The notes: generated by a model from the letters alone, not told the origin. Positions 7,237-16,186 are shown, numbered from the stretch's first letter. The stretch is 64,000 nt of DNA from Flaviramulus sp. BrNp1-15 (GCF_022259695.1 NZ_CP092099.1:728471-792470), one strand, 5' to 3'. Numbers and translations are program-made.

Positions 7237-7917
7237 ATGTACGCAATTGTAGAGATAGCAGGGCAACAATTTAAAGTTGTTAAAGATCAAAAAGTTTTTG
7301 TTAACCGTTTACAAACTGAAGAAGGTAAGAAAGTTTCTTTCGATAACGTACTTCTTTTAGGTGATGGTGACAAAGTAACTGTTGGCGCCCCAGCTATAGG
7401 CGGAGCTCAAGTAGGAGCAAAAGTCTTAAAGCACCTTAAAGGTGATAAGGTAATCGTTTTCAAGAAGAAAAGACGTAAAGGTTACCGTGTAAAAAATGGA
7501 CACAGACAATCTTTAACTGAAATTGTTATTGAAAGTATTGTTGCCAGTGGAGCAAAACCAGCTAAAGCTGAAAAAGCAGCTCCAAAAAAAACAGCTAAAA
7601 AAGCAGAACCAAAAACCGAAGCTCCTAAGGCTGAAGTAAAGAAAGCTGCTCCAAAAAAATCAGCTGCTAAGGCAGATGATTTAAAGAAAGTAGAAGGTAT
7701 TGGTCCTAAAATTGCTGAAACTTTAGTTGCGGCAGGAATTACAACTTTTGCTGAATTAGCTAAAACAAAACCAGCAAAGATTTCTGAAATCATTGAAGGT
7801 GTTCGTGGTAATCATGTTACTGATACATGGCCAAAGCAAGCTAAATTAGCTGCTGATGGTAAGTGGGATGAATTACAAGAATTACAAGATAAATTAGATG
7901 GTGGAGTAGAAAAGTAA
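7237..7917 (+). CDS. rplU: 50S ribosomal protein L21 with C-terminal helix-hairpin-helix extension
   Basis: Large-subunit protein bL21. Residues 1-103 are a full L21 (MYAIVEIAGQQFKVV start, FKKKRRKGYRVKNGHRQ near 76-91). A Lys/Ala/Pro-rich linker (about 106-146) then joins a second domain (147-226) containing DDLKKVEGIGPKIAETLVAAG, a helix-hairpin-helix of the kind that binds nucleic acid or packs on other proteins. The result is twice the usual L21 length (about 103). Similar long L21 proteins occur in other Flavobacteriia; the role of the extension is unknown. Cotranscribed with rpmA, 42 nt downstream. Confidence 0.95.
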   Translation: MYAIVEIAGQQFKVVKDQKVFVNRLQTEEGKKVSFDNVLLLGDGDKVTVGAPAIGGAQVGAKVLKHLKGDKVIVFKKKRRKGYRVKNGHRQSLTEIVIESIVASGAKPAKAEKAAPKKTAKKAEPKTEAPKAEVKKAAPKKSAAKADDLKKVEGIGPKIAETLVAAGITTFAELAKTKPAKISEIIEGVRGNHVTDTWPKQAKLAADGKWDELQELQDKLDGGVEK

Positions 7918-7959
7918 TTCTATAGCACCTTAATATTAACAATATAAAAACTTAAGACA

Positions 7960-8220
7960 ATGGCTCACAAAAAAGGAGTAGGTAGTTCTAAGAATGGTAG
8001 AGAATCAGAATCGAAACGTTTAGGCGTTAAGATTTTTGGTGGTCAAGCTGCTATTGCTGGAAACATTATCGTAAGACAAAGAGGAAATACACATCACCCA
8101 GGTGAGAATGTATATTCTTCAAAAGATCATACATTACACGCACAAGTTGATGGCGTTGTAAAGTTTACTAAGAAAAAAGATAATAAATCTTATGTTTCTA
8201 TTGAGCCTTTTGAGGCTTAA
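7960..8220 (+). CDS. rpmA: 50S ribosomal protein L27
   Basis: Ribosomal protein bL27, whose N-terminal tail reaches toward the peptidyl-transferase centre. It starts [16 protein letters not shown], so no cleavable N-terminal extension of the Firmicutes type is present. The signature [17 protein letters not shown] is at about 26-42. Its 86 residues are normal. Ends the rplU-rpmA operon; a strong terminator follows. Confidence 0.97.
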   Translation: MAHKKGVGSSKNGRESESKRLGVKIFGGQAAIAGNIIVRQRGNTHHPGENVYSSKDHTLHAQVDGVVKFTKKKDNKSYVSIEPFEA

Positions 8221-8246
8221 GAAATAATTTTCTTAACAAGAATAAG

Positions 8247-8277
8247 AACCCTTTCTGTTTACAGAAAGGGTTTTTTT
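8247..8277 (+). terminator. terminator after rpmA
   Basis: AACCCTTTCTG, loop TTTA, CAGAAAGGGTT, then a T-run: an 11-bp stem with strong U-tract. Confidence 0.9.
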
Positions 8278-8373
8278 GTAATTTTTTTTACTTCAATGTA
8301 AAATTAATAGTTAATTTTAGTAGTTTTTAAATGTTTTTTTGATTCAATTAATCTTTTTAACTTTTTAAATTTT

Positions 8374-9012
8374 TTGGCTAAAAAGCAAATTTACATCATA
8401 GTAATACTCCTATTTTTCAGTATAAGAAATGTTAGTGGACAAATTGACCTAAAAATTGGTGCAAATATTGGAGGTCAGGTTTCTAGTTTAAGAGGTTTAG
8501 AATATGAAACTGAAAATAAATTTGAATTAGTCCCAATGATTGGGCTTAATCTAGAGGTTTCATTTAGTCCATCGGTTTCAATTGTCACAGGAATAAATTT
8601 TGAACGCTGGAAAAAGAAAAGAGACTTTGCATTATTTGATCCATTTGCAGTACCTGAAGGAGAAACAAGTTACATTGAAGGCTATGATTTTTATAATGTA
8701 CCTTTCTTAGTCCGATATAAATTTGGGAGTAAAAAAGATTTTTTTATTGATGCTGGTGGATTTATGAACTATTTTAATAAAGGAAGACCAAATAGAAGGT
8801 ACTCGTCACTATTTATACAATTTGAAGACTATAATTTTGGAGCAGTGTTTGGAGTAGGTAAAACTTTTAATATCACCGATAAGATAAATATTGATTTACA
8901 ATTGAGAGATGAGTTAGGTTTAACAGATGTAAATAAATATGAATGGGAAATAAGAGGAGAAGTAATGACTAATACAATAAGAATGATAGCTACAGTGAGC
9001 TACGAATTGTAA
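8374..9012 (+). CDS. outer membrane beta-barrel protein (PorT-like)
   Basis: Secreted envelope protein of 212 residues with an N-terminal signal peptide (KKQIYIIVILLFFSIRNVSGQ, cleavage after about residue 22). Alternating-hydrophobic strands follow (LKIGANIGGQVSS, LVPMIGLNLEVSF, VPFLVRYKFGS, MIATVSYEL), as in small outer-membrane barrels of the PorT/OMP_b-brl_2 kind. The start is a TTG at 8374; no ATG in frame would keep the signal peptide. It stands alone, and no specific function can be given. Confidence 0.75.
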   Translation: MAKKQIYIIVILLFFSIRNVSGQIDLKIGANIGGQVSSLRGLEYETENKFELVPMIGLNLEVSFSPSVSIVTGINFERWKKKRDFALFDPFAVPEGETSYIEGYDFYNVPFLVRYKFGSKKDFFIDAGGFMNYFNKGRPNRRYSSLFIQFEDYNFGAVFGVGKTFNITDKINIDLQLRDELGLTDVNKYEWEIRGEVMTNTIRMIATVSYEL

Positions 9013-9018
9013 ATTGTA

Positions 9019-9489
9019 TTATTTCAAAATATCTCTCACAATTTTTAAATGATGTTTAGTATGCATTTCTAAAAAACGTAGTGTCTTTTTTTTTGATAAC
9101 ATTCCAAAAATAAAATGTTTAAAATAAGCTGATTTAGGTAGTGTTTTTAACCTTTCAATATGTGCTCTGGCAGTTTCTAGTTGATTTTTTAAATCCTTTT
9201 CATGAATAATTTCTGGAGGTAAAACAAATTTTGGAGCCTTACCTTTTCCTCTTGGTATATAGTTTAGCCTAAATAAAATACTTCGCCAAAAATTAAATTT
9301 CCATTTGTAGTCTTTTGGGTTAGAGTTTTCTGTCCATTCACATACGGAATTAAATACTTTTAAAGCATGATCTAATTGCCAACCGACAGTAGATTTAGAA
9401 ACTTTTGGATTTTTTTTATCAATAGATAAAAGATAAGTCTCTATTTGTGACAACTGATTTTGTAAAATAGTATAGTGTTTACTGCTCAT
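9019..9489 (-). CDS. DinB-like helical protein, probably DUF1569 family
   Basis: A 156-residue soluble protein. The pattern GWQLDHALKVFNSV near 36-49 followed later by PRGKGKAPKFVLPPE and a C-terminal EMHTKHHLKIVRDIL resembles the DUF1569/DinB superfamily of four-helix bundles. The three well-spaced histidines (in LDHAL, KHHL) could form the metal site found in that superfamily. No substrate can be deduced. It ends close to the barrel-protein gene, convergent with it. Confidence 0.6.
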   Translation of the reverse strand: MSSKHYTILQNQLSQIETYLLSIDKKNPKVSKSTVGWQLDHALKVFNSVCEWTENSNPKDYKWKFNFWRSILFRLNYIPRGKGKAPKFVLPPEIIHEKDLKNQLETARAHIERLKTLPKSAYFKHFIFGMLSKKKTLRFLEMHTKHHLKIVRDILK

Positions 9490-9584
9490 AGTTTGAGTTA
9501 AAAATTAAAAGATATTAATAAAATTCGTAACTTTAAGAGATTGCATTCGCAATAATCAAAAGTGCAACTTAAAATTTGATAGTT

Positions 9585-9845
9585 ATGCTACCGTTTAGAT
9601 CAGAAATAAGGAATTCCCCATCGCAGCCTACCATTAAAATTTTTTTAAGTGATGAATCTTTAGATGCTCAAATTAAAAAGCACTTAAAGCATTTTAAAGA
9701 AATTGAAGAGATTGAAATTAGGCAAAGTGTTGAACAAAATAGAGCAAACGAAAACCTAACCGTATTTTTAAAAGATGATGTAGATGTGGTTAAAATGAAA
9801 ACCTCTATAGATTCTAGTTTATGGTGGTATTTCGAGCAGGATTAA
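9585..9845 (+). CDS. small conserved-looking protein of unknown function
   Basis: I do not recognise this gene. The ATG at 9585 gives 86 residues; a TTG nine bases upstream is also in frame. The product is acidic/basic mixed, soluble, and without signal or membrane segment. It reads like one small alpha/beta domain: a strand (TIKIFLSD), a Lys-rich helix (DAQIKKHLKHFKEIEEIEI), a strand (NLTVFLKDD), a helix and the end SSLWWYFEQD. Codon use and the absence of other-strand genes support it as real. Convergent with ahcY. Confidence 0.65.
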   Translation: MLPFRSEIRNSPSQPTIKIFLSDESLDAQIKKHLKHFKEIEEIEIRQSVEQNRANENLTVFLKDDVDVVKMKTSIDSSLWWYFEQD

Positions 9846-9859
9846 ATTTTTGCAAAAAA

Positions 9860-9884
9860 TAATCCCAACATTTCTGCTGGGATT
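9860..9884. terminator. hairpin between convergent genes
   Basis: TAATCCCA ... TGGGATTA with an inner imperfect stem, between the 86-residue gene and the ahcY 3' end. Weak U-tract on either side. Confidence 0.5.
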
Positions 9885-9919
9885 AAATCTAATTTTCTAA
9901 AGGTCTAAGACTCTAAAAT

Positions 9920-11236
9920 TTAGTATCTATAATATTCTGGCTTAAAAGGACCTTCTGGTTTTACGCCAATATATTCTGCTTGGTCTTCACGAAGTTCTGT
10001 TAACTCAACACCAATTTTTGCTAAATGTAACTTAGCAACTTTTTCATCTAAGTGTTTTGGTAACATATACACATCATTTTTGTAAGCATCACTATTTGTC
10101 CAAAGTTCAATTTGTGCTAGTGTTTGGTTTGTAAACGAGTTACTCATTACAAAACTTGGGTGTCCTGTAGCACAACCTAAGTTTACTAAACGCCCTTCGG
10201 CAAGTATAATAATATCTTTTCCGTTAACGGTATATTTATCTACCTGTGGTTTTATAGTGTTTTTAGTATGACCATGATTCTTGTTTAACCAAGCCATATC
10301 AATTTCATTATCAAAATGCCCAATATTACAAACAATAGCTTTGTCTTTTAAAGCTTCAAAATGTCTTGCTTGTACAATATCTTTATTTCCTGTTGTAGTA
10401 ATTACAATGTCTGCATTTGGAGCAACAGTTTCTAATTTTTTAACTTCAAAACCATCCATTGCAGCTTGTAATGCGCAAATTGGATCAATTTCGGTAACCG
10501 TTACAATACTTCCAGCGCCTTTAAAAGAGGCTGCTGTACCTTTACCAACATCGCCATAACCACAAACAACAACACGTTTTCCAGCAAGCATCACATCAGT
10601 AGCACGTCGAATAGCATCAACTGCACTTTCTTTACAACCGTATTTGTTATCAAACTTACTTTTAGTAACCGAATCGTTTACGTTAATAGCAGGCATTGGT
10701 AATGTTCCATTTTTTACTCGCTCGTAAAGTCTGTGAACACCTGTTGTGGTTTCTTCACTCAAACCTTTTATACCTGAAACTAACTCTGGGTAACGGTCTA
10801 AAACCATATTGGTTAAGTCACCTCCATCATCAAGAATCATGTTAAGTGGTTTTCTATCTTCACCAAAGAATAAGGTTTGCTCAATACACCAATCAAATTC
10901 TTCTTCGGTCATATCTTTCCAAGCATAAACTGCAGTTCCAGCAGCAGCAATTGCAGCAGCAGCTTGATCTTGAGTTGAGAAAATATTACAAGAACTCCAA
11001 GTAACTTCTGCTCCTAAAGCTTGTAAAGTTTCTATTAACACAGCTGTTTGAATGGTCATGTGTAAACAACCTGCAATACGTGCGCCTTTAAGTGGTTTAG
11101 AGTTCCCGTACTCTTCGCGTAAACTCATAAGCCCAGGCATTTCTGCTTCGGCTAATTCTATTTCTTTTCTACCCCAAGCTGCAAGTGAAATATCTTTCAC
11201 TTTACTGGCTACATAAGGAATTGTTTTTATACTCAT
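9920..11236 (-). CDS. ahcY: adenosylhomocysteinase
   Basis: Hydrolyses S-adenosylhomocysteine to adenosine and homocysteine, keeping SAM-dependent methylation going; a cytosolic NAD-containing tetramer. The ATG at 11236 gives 438 residues. Landmarks: [15 protein letters not shown] in the substrate domain, the NAD-binding loop [11 protein letters not shown], the lysine/aspartate region [17 protein letters not shown], and the C-terminal [11 protein letters not shown] that reaches the neighbouring subunit's NAD. A TTG start 30 nt upstream is possible but unneeded. Single gene, divergent from the phosphopantetheinyl transferase. Confidence 0.97.
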   Translation of the reverse strand: MSIKTIPYVASKVKDISLAAWGRKEIELAEAEMPGLMSLREEYGNSKPLKGARIAGCLHMTIQTAVLIETLQALGAEVTWSSCNIFSTQDQAAAAIAAAGTAVYAWKDMTEEEFDWCIEQTLFFGEDRKPLNMILDDGGDLTNMVLDRYPELVSGIKGLSEETTTGVHRLYERVKNGTLPMPAINVNDSVTKSKFDNKYGCKESAVDAIRRATDVMLAGKRVVVCGYGDVGKGTAASFKGAGSIVTVTEIDPICALQAAMDGFEVKKLETVAPNADIVITTTGNKDIVQARHFEALKDKAIVCNIGHFDNEIDMAWLNKNHGHTKNTIKPQVDKYTVNGKDIIILAEGRLVNLGCATGHPSFVMSNSFTNQTLAQIELWTNSDAYKNDVYMLPKHLDEKVAKLHLAKIGVELTELREDQAEYIGVKPEGPFKPEYYRY

Positions 11237-11336
11237 ATCAATTTTTCTTTTTGTTTTAATAACCAAACTTCGTTGTGATTAGCGCTTAAAATACTTAAAT
11301 TCGCTTGCTAAAATGTTTAATTTGTTTTTAAAAGAG

Positions 11337-11344
11337 CAAAGATA
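11337..11344 (-). promoter_or_regulatory. promoter -7 box for ahcY
   Basis: Minus strand TATCTTTG, matching TAnnTTTG, about 100 nt upstream of the ahcY ATG, implying a fairly long leader. Confidence 0.5.
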
Positions 11345-11367
11345 ATCAATAACTTTCAGAATATTAA

Positions 11368-11994
11368 ATGCCATTATATAAAACCATCAATCCAAATTCA
11401 CAAACTACTGTTAAAATCTGGAAGATTTCAGAGTCTTATGATGATTTAATAAAGCCTATTACCCTTAAGCCAGAAAGCTTAGAGCGTGTTTTGGGTATGA
11501 AAAGTGAGTTACATCAGCGTGGGTTTTTAAGTGTTCGTCATTTATTAGCTGAGTTTGGTTATAATGATGAAGATTTGTTTTATGATGAAAATGGAAAGCC
11601 ACATTTAAAAGATGGAAAACAAATATCTATAACACATTCGTTTAATTTTTCGGCAGTTATAGTAAGCGATCATATTGTTGGAATTGATATTGAAAAACAA
11701 CGTGATAAAATAACAATTATAGCCCATAAGTTTATTGATTACGAGTTTGATTATCTAGATAAAACCGCTTCTGATTATATTAGAAAGCTTACAGCTATCT
11801 GGTGTGTAAAAGAATCGTTATATAAGCTGTTTGCAACACCTGGATTAAGTTTTAAAAAGTATTTTTTGGTGATTCCTTTTGAAATTATTGATGAAGAAAC
11901 TGTAGCATGGATAGATTATAAAGATAAAAAACACCGATATAACATTCACTTTTTAGAGTTTGAAGGTTTTACATGTGCTTATGCAATTGCATAA
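11368..11994 (+). CDS. 4'-phosphopantetheinyl transferase superfamily protein
   Basis: Probably loads the phosphopantetheine arm of coenzyme A onto a carrier protein. The 208 residues have the two-lobed Sfp/HetI-type length. The magnesium-binding DxE is in VGIDIEKQ (about 107-113) and the second motif WCVKESLYKLF (about 150-160) fits WxxKExxxK. ITHSFNF before the DxE is also typical. The stop abuts the ATG of the next gene with no gap, so the two are one transcript. Which carrier protein it serves is not visible here. Confidence 0.88.
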   Translation: MPLYKTINPNSQTTVKIWKISESYDDLIKPITLKPESLERVLGMKSELHQRGFLSVRHLLAEFGYNDEDLFYDENGKPHLKDGKQISITHSFNFSAVIVSDHIVGIDIEKQRDKITIIAHKFIDYEFDYLDKTASDYIRKLTAIWCVKESLYKLFATPGLSFKKYFLVIPFEIIDEETVAWIDYKDKKHRYNIHFLEFEGFTCAYAIA

Positions 11995-12720
11995 ATGAAA
12001 GAGGTTTATAACAACATATTAGAAGCTATTTTAAATAACAAAAAATTATTAGCGATTTTAATAGATCCTGATAAGTTTTCTGTTGATAATACAGCAAGCT
12101 TTATTAAAAAAGTAAACATGTCTGTTGCTACCCATATTTTTGTTGGAGGTAGTACGGTTGAAGAACATGTAACTGAAATTGTAGTTTCAGAAATTAAAAA
12201 ACATACTTATTTACCCGTAGTTTTATTTCCTGGAGATGTATCTCAAATTACCAAAGAGGCTGATGCGTTGTTGTTTTTGTCATTAATATCAGGTAGAAAC
12301 CCAGAGTATTTAATAGGGAAACATGTTGAAGCTGTTTCAAAATTAAAAAAAACGAATTTAGAGACTATTCCAACAGGATATGTGTTAATTGAAAACGAAA
12401 AAAAAACGGCAATTGAAGAGGTGTCTAAAACAACTCCTATGTCTAGAACTAATATTCAAAAAATTGTAGATACAGTAATAGCAGGAGAATTATTGGGTAT
12501 GAAACTCATGTATTTAGAAGCTGGAAGTGGAGCAAAAGAATCATTAAATCAAGAAATAATTTCTTCGGTAAAAAAGGAATTAAAAATCCCATTAATAGTT
12601 GGTGGTGGTATAAGAAGCAAATCAGAATTGGAGAATGCCTATAAATCTGGAGCAGATATGGTTGTTGTTGGCACTGTTTTAGAAGAGGATGAATCATTTT
12701 TTGACAATTTGCAAATGTAA
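11995..12720 (+). CDS. geranylgeranylglyceryl phosphate synthase family protein
   Basis: TIM-barrel prenyltransferase of the GGGP/heptaprenylglyceryl-phosphate synthase (PcrB) family, which joins a polyprenyl diphosphate to sn-glycerol-1-phosphate. Typical pieces: LLAILIDPDKF (about 17-27), FVGGSTVEE, MYLEAGSGAKE, and the C-terminal phosphate-binding VGGGIRSKSELENAYKSG plus ADMVVVGTVLEED. Bacteroidota carry such enzymes although their membranes are not archaeal; the lipid product in this organism is unknown. Starts directly at the stop of the phosphopantetheinyl transferase gene. Confidence 0.88.
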   Translation: MKEVYNNILEAILNNKKLLAILIDPDKFSVDNTASFIKKVNMSVATHIFVGGSTVEEHVTEIVVSEIKKHTYLPVVLFPGDVSQITKEADALLFLSLISGRNPEYLIGKHVEAVSKLKKTNLETIPTGYVLIENEKKTAIEEVSKTTPMSRTNIQKIVDTVIAGELLGMKLMYLEAGSGAKESLNQEIISSVKKELKIPLIVGGGIRSKSELENAYKSGADMVVVGTVLEEDESFFDNLQM

Positions 12721-12737
12721 ATTGTCATACTGAAAAT

Positions 12738-12762
12738 GTCACCTTGAGCACAGTAGAAAGGT
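12738..12762 (+). repeat. short intergenic repeat (GTCAyCTTGAGC...AAAGGT type)
   Basis: Sequence between 12720 and 12804 resembles the dispersed element also seen, in a neater form, at 23077-23100 (CCTGAGCGCAATCGAAGG). The arms here are ACCTT/AAGGT. Confidence 0.45.
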
Positions 12763-12803
12763 TGTTTCTGCCTCTCAAAAACTAAATAATAAAAAAACAG
12801 AAA

Positions 12804-13064
12804 ATGAAAATATCAGTAGAATTAACTTTAACACCTTTACATGATGATTACGAGTCAGCAATTATTCATTTTATAAAAAAGTTAAGAGCTTCAAATTTAA
12901 AAGTGCTTGAAAACCCATTAAGCACTCAGGTTTATGGCGATTATGATGAAGTCATGCAATTGCTAACTTCAGAAATAAAAGAAGCTTTTGAGCTTATAGA
13001 AAGAGGCTTACTTTATATGAAAATTGTAAAATCTGATAGACACGACTATGAACCCCATTTTTGA
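12804..13064 (+). CDS. thiamine-binding protein (MTH1187/YkoF-like)
   Basis: Small alpha/beta protein of the thiamine-binding family (PF01910). The 86 residues start MKISVELTLTPLHDDY, the first strand typical of the family, and contain NPLSTQVYGDYDEVMQLL, where family members have the conserved threonine/valine around the ligand pocket. Cytoplasmic: no signal peptide. It heads a set of overlapping genes: its last 17 nt overlap the PnuC-type permease, which in turn overlaps the NadR-like gene. The company of a TPP riboswitch-controlled receptor supports thiamine as the ligand. Confidence 0.82.
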   Translation: MKISVELTLTPLHDDYESAIIHFIKKLRASNLKVLENPLSTQVYGDYDEVMQLLTSEIKEAFELIERGLLYMKIVKSDRHDYEPHF

Positions 13065-13680
13065 TTTTTTCTTTGGTCAATATTCAGATTATGAAACTAC
13101 AGATATTATTCTTGAAATAGTTGCTGTAATTTTTGGGTTTTTATCTGTTTGGTATTCAAAACAAAATAAGGTTTTAGTATTTCCAACAGGAATGATAAGT
13201 ACTATTATTTTTGTCTACTTGTTACTTAAATGGGAGTTGCTAGGAGACATGATGATAAACGCCTATTATTTTATTATGAGTGTTTACGGTTGGTACATTT
13301 GGACGAGAAAAGTTGACGCTACACACGTTACACCAATTTCTAAAACAACGTTTAACGAAAAAAAGATAAGTATAGCCATATTTTTAGCTACTCTATTATT
13401 TGTTTATTTAGTTTACAGAGCCTTTGATAAATGGACAAGTTGGGTTGCTTATGTAGATACTATAACAACAGCAATATTTTTTGTTGGTATGTGGCTAATG
13501 GCAAGACGAAAAATAGAAAATTGGATTTTCTGGATTATTGGAGATATTATATCTGTTCCATTATATTTTTATAAAGGATTTACCTTTACTAGTTTCCAAT
13601 ATTTAGGATTTACATTTATAGCCATTTTTGGGTATTTAGCATGGAAGAAAAACTTAAACAACAACCAAGTAACTGTATAA
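13048..13680 (+). CDS. PnuC family transporter, probably thiamine-type (PnuT)
   Basis: Inner-membrane facilitator of the PnuC family, built of seven membrane helices in about 210 residues. PnuC members move nicotinamide riboside, riboflavin (PnuX) or thiamine (PnuT) by facilitated diffusion, trapped by phosphorylation inside. Characteristic pieces: SVYGWYIWTRK at about 74-84 and the late WIIGDIISVPLYFYKGF. Overlap with a thiamine-binding protein and proximity to a TPP riboswitch point to thiamine. It overlaps the next gene by 40 nt, in another frame. Confidence 0.88.
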   Translation: MNPIFDFFFGQYSDYETTDIILEIVAVIFGFLSVWYSKQNKVLVFPTGMISTIIFVYLLLKWELLGDMMINAYYFIMSVYGWYIWTRKVDATHVTPISKTTFNEKKISIAIFLATLLFVYLVYRAFDKWTSWVAYVDTITTAIFFVGMWLMARRKIENWIFWIIGDIISVPLYFYKGFTFTSFQYLGFTFIAIFGYLAWKKNLNNNQVTV

Positions 13681-15755
13681 AAGTAGTTTTATTTGGCCCC
13701 GAATCTACTGGAAAAACAACGTTATCAAATCAATTAGCGCGTTATTATAATTCGGTTTGGGTACCAGAATATGCTCGCGAGTATCTTCAAAATAAATGGA
13801 ATAACGAACGTAAAACCTGCGAACCAAAAGATTTGTTACCTATTGCAAAAGGACAAATGAAACTTGAAAATAAGTTGGCAAAAAAAACGGATACTGTTTT
13901 AATTTGTGATACTGATTTATTAGAAACCAAAGTATATTCCGAAACATATTACTTAGGAACTTGTGATCCAATTTTAGAGAATTATGCTTTAAAAAACACA
14001 TATGATTTATATTTTTTAACATATATTGATACTCCCTGGGAAGCTGATGATTTGCGTGATAAACCAGAACATAGAGAAGAAATGTTTAAAGCTTTCGAGA
14101 AAGCTTTGGTTGTTAACAATCGTCCTTATGTTTTGCTAAAAGGCGATAAAAAAACACGTTTAGAAACAGCTGTTAAGCACATTGATAAACTATTAAAAGA
14201 AAAAACAATGTTCACAGAAAAAGATATTCAACAAATAACAAATAAAGGTATAACGTTAGAACAAGTTAAAGCCCAAGTATCTCGAATTAGAAACGGCATG
14301 TCTTATTCTAATTTAATATCGGCTGCAACTATTGGTAATGGTATAGAAAGTTATAGTGAAGAAGAGTCAAAAGATTTTATTAAAAGTTTTGATGAGAAAC
14401 AAAACAACTTAAACCTAGTGAAATTTGTGCCAGCATCTGGTGCGGCTACTAGAATGTTTAAATTTTTATTTCAGTTTTTAAATAATTTCAATCCTGAGAA
14501 AGATACTATTGAAAGTTATGCTGAAAGACAAAATGATAGTTTAATAAAAACTTTTATTTCTGGTCTAGAAAAGCTTCCGTTTTATGAAGAGATTCTTTTA
14601 AAAGCAAAAGATATTAATCCTAATTTTGATAGTCTAAGTAAAAATGAAGTTTATTTAGAAATTGTAAAAACTATTCTGAGTGAAGATGGCTTAAATTATA
14701 ATTTTCTACCAAAAGGTCTGTTGTCTTTTCATAAGTATTCATCTGGTACAAAAACGCCTTTTGAAGAACATTTAATAGAGTCAACTATGTATGCTTCATC
14801 AAACGGAAAAGCAAATCTTCATTTTACCATTTCAGAAAAACATCATAGTTATTTTGATGCTGAATTAAACAGAGTTAAAAATCATTTGGAAAAAGAAACT
14901 AATACAACTTTCAATGTTTCTTATTCTTATCAAAAAGAAGCTACCGAAACACTGGCTTTAAATGTAAATAATGAAATTTTTAGAAATGAAGACGGTTCTA
15001 TTTTGTTCAGACCAGCTGGTCATGGTGCTTTATTAGAAAACCTTAATGATTTAAATAACGATATTGTTTTTATAAAAAATGTAGACAACATTGTGGTTTT
15101 AGATCTTAACAAAAAGCTTTCAGAGTATAAAAAAATGATAGCTGGAGTACTTATAGAAGCTCAAGAAAAAGCATTTTCTTACTTGCATAATCTAGATAGC
15201 AATACTATTGAAGAAGAAAAACTTATAGAAATTGCGGGCTATATTTCAAGTAAAATGAATGTGGTAATTAACGATGCTTTTGACGATTACTCACATAAAG
15301 AAAAAATTGAATATTTAAAGAATAAATTAAATAGACCAATTCGAGTTTGTGGCATGGTTAAAAATGAAGGAGAACCTGGTGGCGGACCATTTTGGGTCAA
15401 GGATAAAAACGGAAACACTTCATTACAAATTGTTGAATTTGCACAAATTGATATAAAAAATAAAACTCAAGCAGATATAGTTAAAAATGCTACTCATTTT
15501 AACCCAACCGATTTAGTTTGTGGTATTAAAAACTATAAAGGCGAAAAGTTTGATTTAATGAAATACGTAGATCCTGAAGCGGCATTTATAACCATGAAAA
15601 CTCAAAATGGTATAGATATTCAAGCCTTAGAGCTTCCAGGATTATGGAATGGTAGTATGGCTTTTTGGAATACTATTTTTGTTGAAGTGCCTTTGTCTAC
15701 TTTTAATCCTGTAAAAACAGTTAACGACTTGCTTAAACCCGTTCATCAAGTATAG
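13641..15755 (+). CDS. fusion: NadR-like P-loop kinase + DUF4301
   Basis: A 704-residue protein made of two parts normally encoded separately. Residues 1-189: NadR-like AAA_28 domain with Walker A FGPESTGKTT (18-27), VPEYAREYL, and ICDTDLLETKVYSE. Residues 190-704: DUF4301, starting exactly at MFTEKDIQQITNKGITLEQ; the Met codon is at 14208. The DUF4301 part contains FVPASGAATRMFK (262-274) and RPAGHGALLENL, which recall the nucleotide-binding loops of sugar-nucleotide pyrophosphorylases; that likeness is my inference. There is no linker, which suggests loss of a stop codon between adjacent genes. The kinase may trap imported thiamine as a phosphate. The start overlaps pnuC by 40 nt. Confidence 0.85.
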   Translation: MEEKLKQQPSNCIKVVLFGPESTGKTTLSNQLARYYNSVWVPEYAREYLQNKWNNERKTCEPKDLLPIAKGQMKLENKLAKKTDTVLICDTDLLETKVYSETYYLGTCDPILENYALKNTYDLYFLTYIDTPWEADDLRDKPEHREEMFKAFEKALVVNNRPYVLLKGDKKTRLETAVKHIDKLLKEKTMFTEKDIQQITNKGITLEQVKAQVSRIRNGMSYSNLISAATIGNGIESYSEEESKDFIKSFDEKQNNLNLVKFVPASGAATRMFKFLFQFLNNFNPEKDTIESYAERQNDSLIKTFISGLEKLPFYEEILLKAKDINPNFDSLSKNEVYLEIVKTILSEDGLNYNFLPKGLLSFHKYSSGTKTPFEEHLIESTMYASSNGKANLHFTISEKHHSYFDAELNRVKNHLEKETNTTFNVSYSYQKEATETLALNVNNEIFRNEDGSILFRPAGHGALLENLNDLNNDIVFIKNVDNIVVLDLNKKLSEYKKMIAGVLIEAQEKAFSYLHNLDSNTIEEEKLIEIAGYISSKMNVVINDAFDDYSHKEKIEYLKNKLNRPIRVCGMVKNEGEPGGGPFWVKDKNGNTSLQIVEFAQIDIKNKTQADIVKNATHFNPTDLVCGIKNYKGEKFDLMKYVDPEAAFITMKTQNGIDIQALELPGLWNGSMAFWNTIFVEVPLSTFNPVKTVNDLLKPVHQV

Positions 15756-15756
15756 T

Positions 15757-16167
15757 GTGAAATTAAACACAGAAGCATTAATTCAAGAATTAAACTTTAA
15801 AGCTATAAGAAGCTCAGGTAGTGGTGGGCAACATGTAAATAAAGTATCTTCAAAAGTAGAATTGTCTTTTAATTTAGATGCATCTGAAGCTTTAACAGAT
15901 TTACAAAAACAACGTATTTTAAATAAATTAAAAAACAGGCTTACTAATGATGGCGTTTTAATTTTGCAATGCGACGAAAGTAGAAGTCAACATAAAAATA
16001 AAGAGCTTGTTATTAAACGATTTATTGAATTAATAAAGACATCGTTAATTATTCCTAAAAAAAGGATTCCAACTAAAATCCCAAAATCAGTTATAAGAAA
16101 GCGTTTAAAACACAAACGTAAGTTGTCTGAAAAAAAGGCAAATAGAAAAAAGCCAGATATTGATTAA
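15757..16167 (+). CDS. arfB: alternative ribosome-rescue factor ArfB (peptidyl-tRNA hydrolase)
   Basis: Releases peptides from ribosomes stalled without a stop codon. The 136 residues have the catalytic loop GSGGQHVNK with GGQ at 23-25, a compact release-factor domain to about residue 100, and a basic tail (RKRLKHKRKLSEKKANRKK) that enters the empty mRNA channel. There is no codon-recognition domain, unlike RF1/RF2. It starts with GTG one base after the stop of the fusion gene, so it is the last gene of that operon. Confidence 0.9.
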   Translation: MKLNTEALIQELNFKAIRSSGSGGQHVNKVSSKVELSFNLDASEALTDLQKQRILNKLKNRLTNDGVLILQCDESRSQHKNKELVIKRFIELIKTSLIIPKKRIPTKIPKSVIRKRLKHKRKLSEKKANRKKPDID

Positions 16168-16186
16168 AAAAAATTGCAATTGATAA

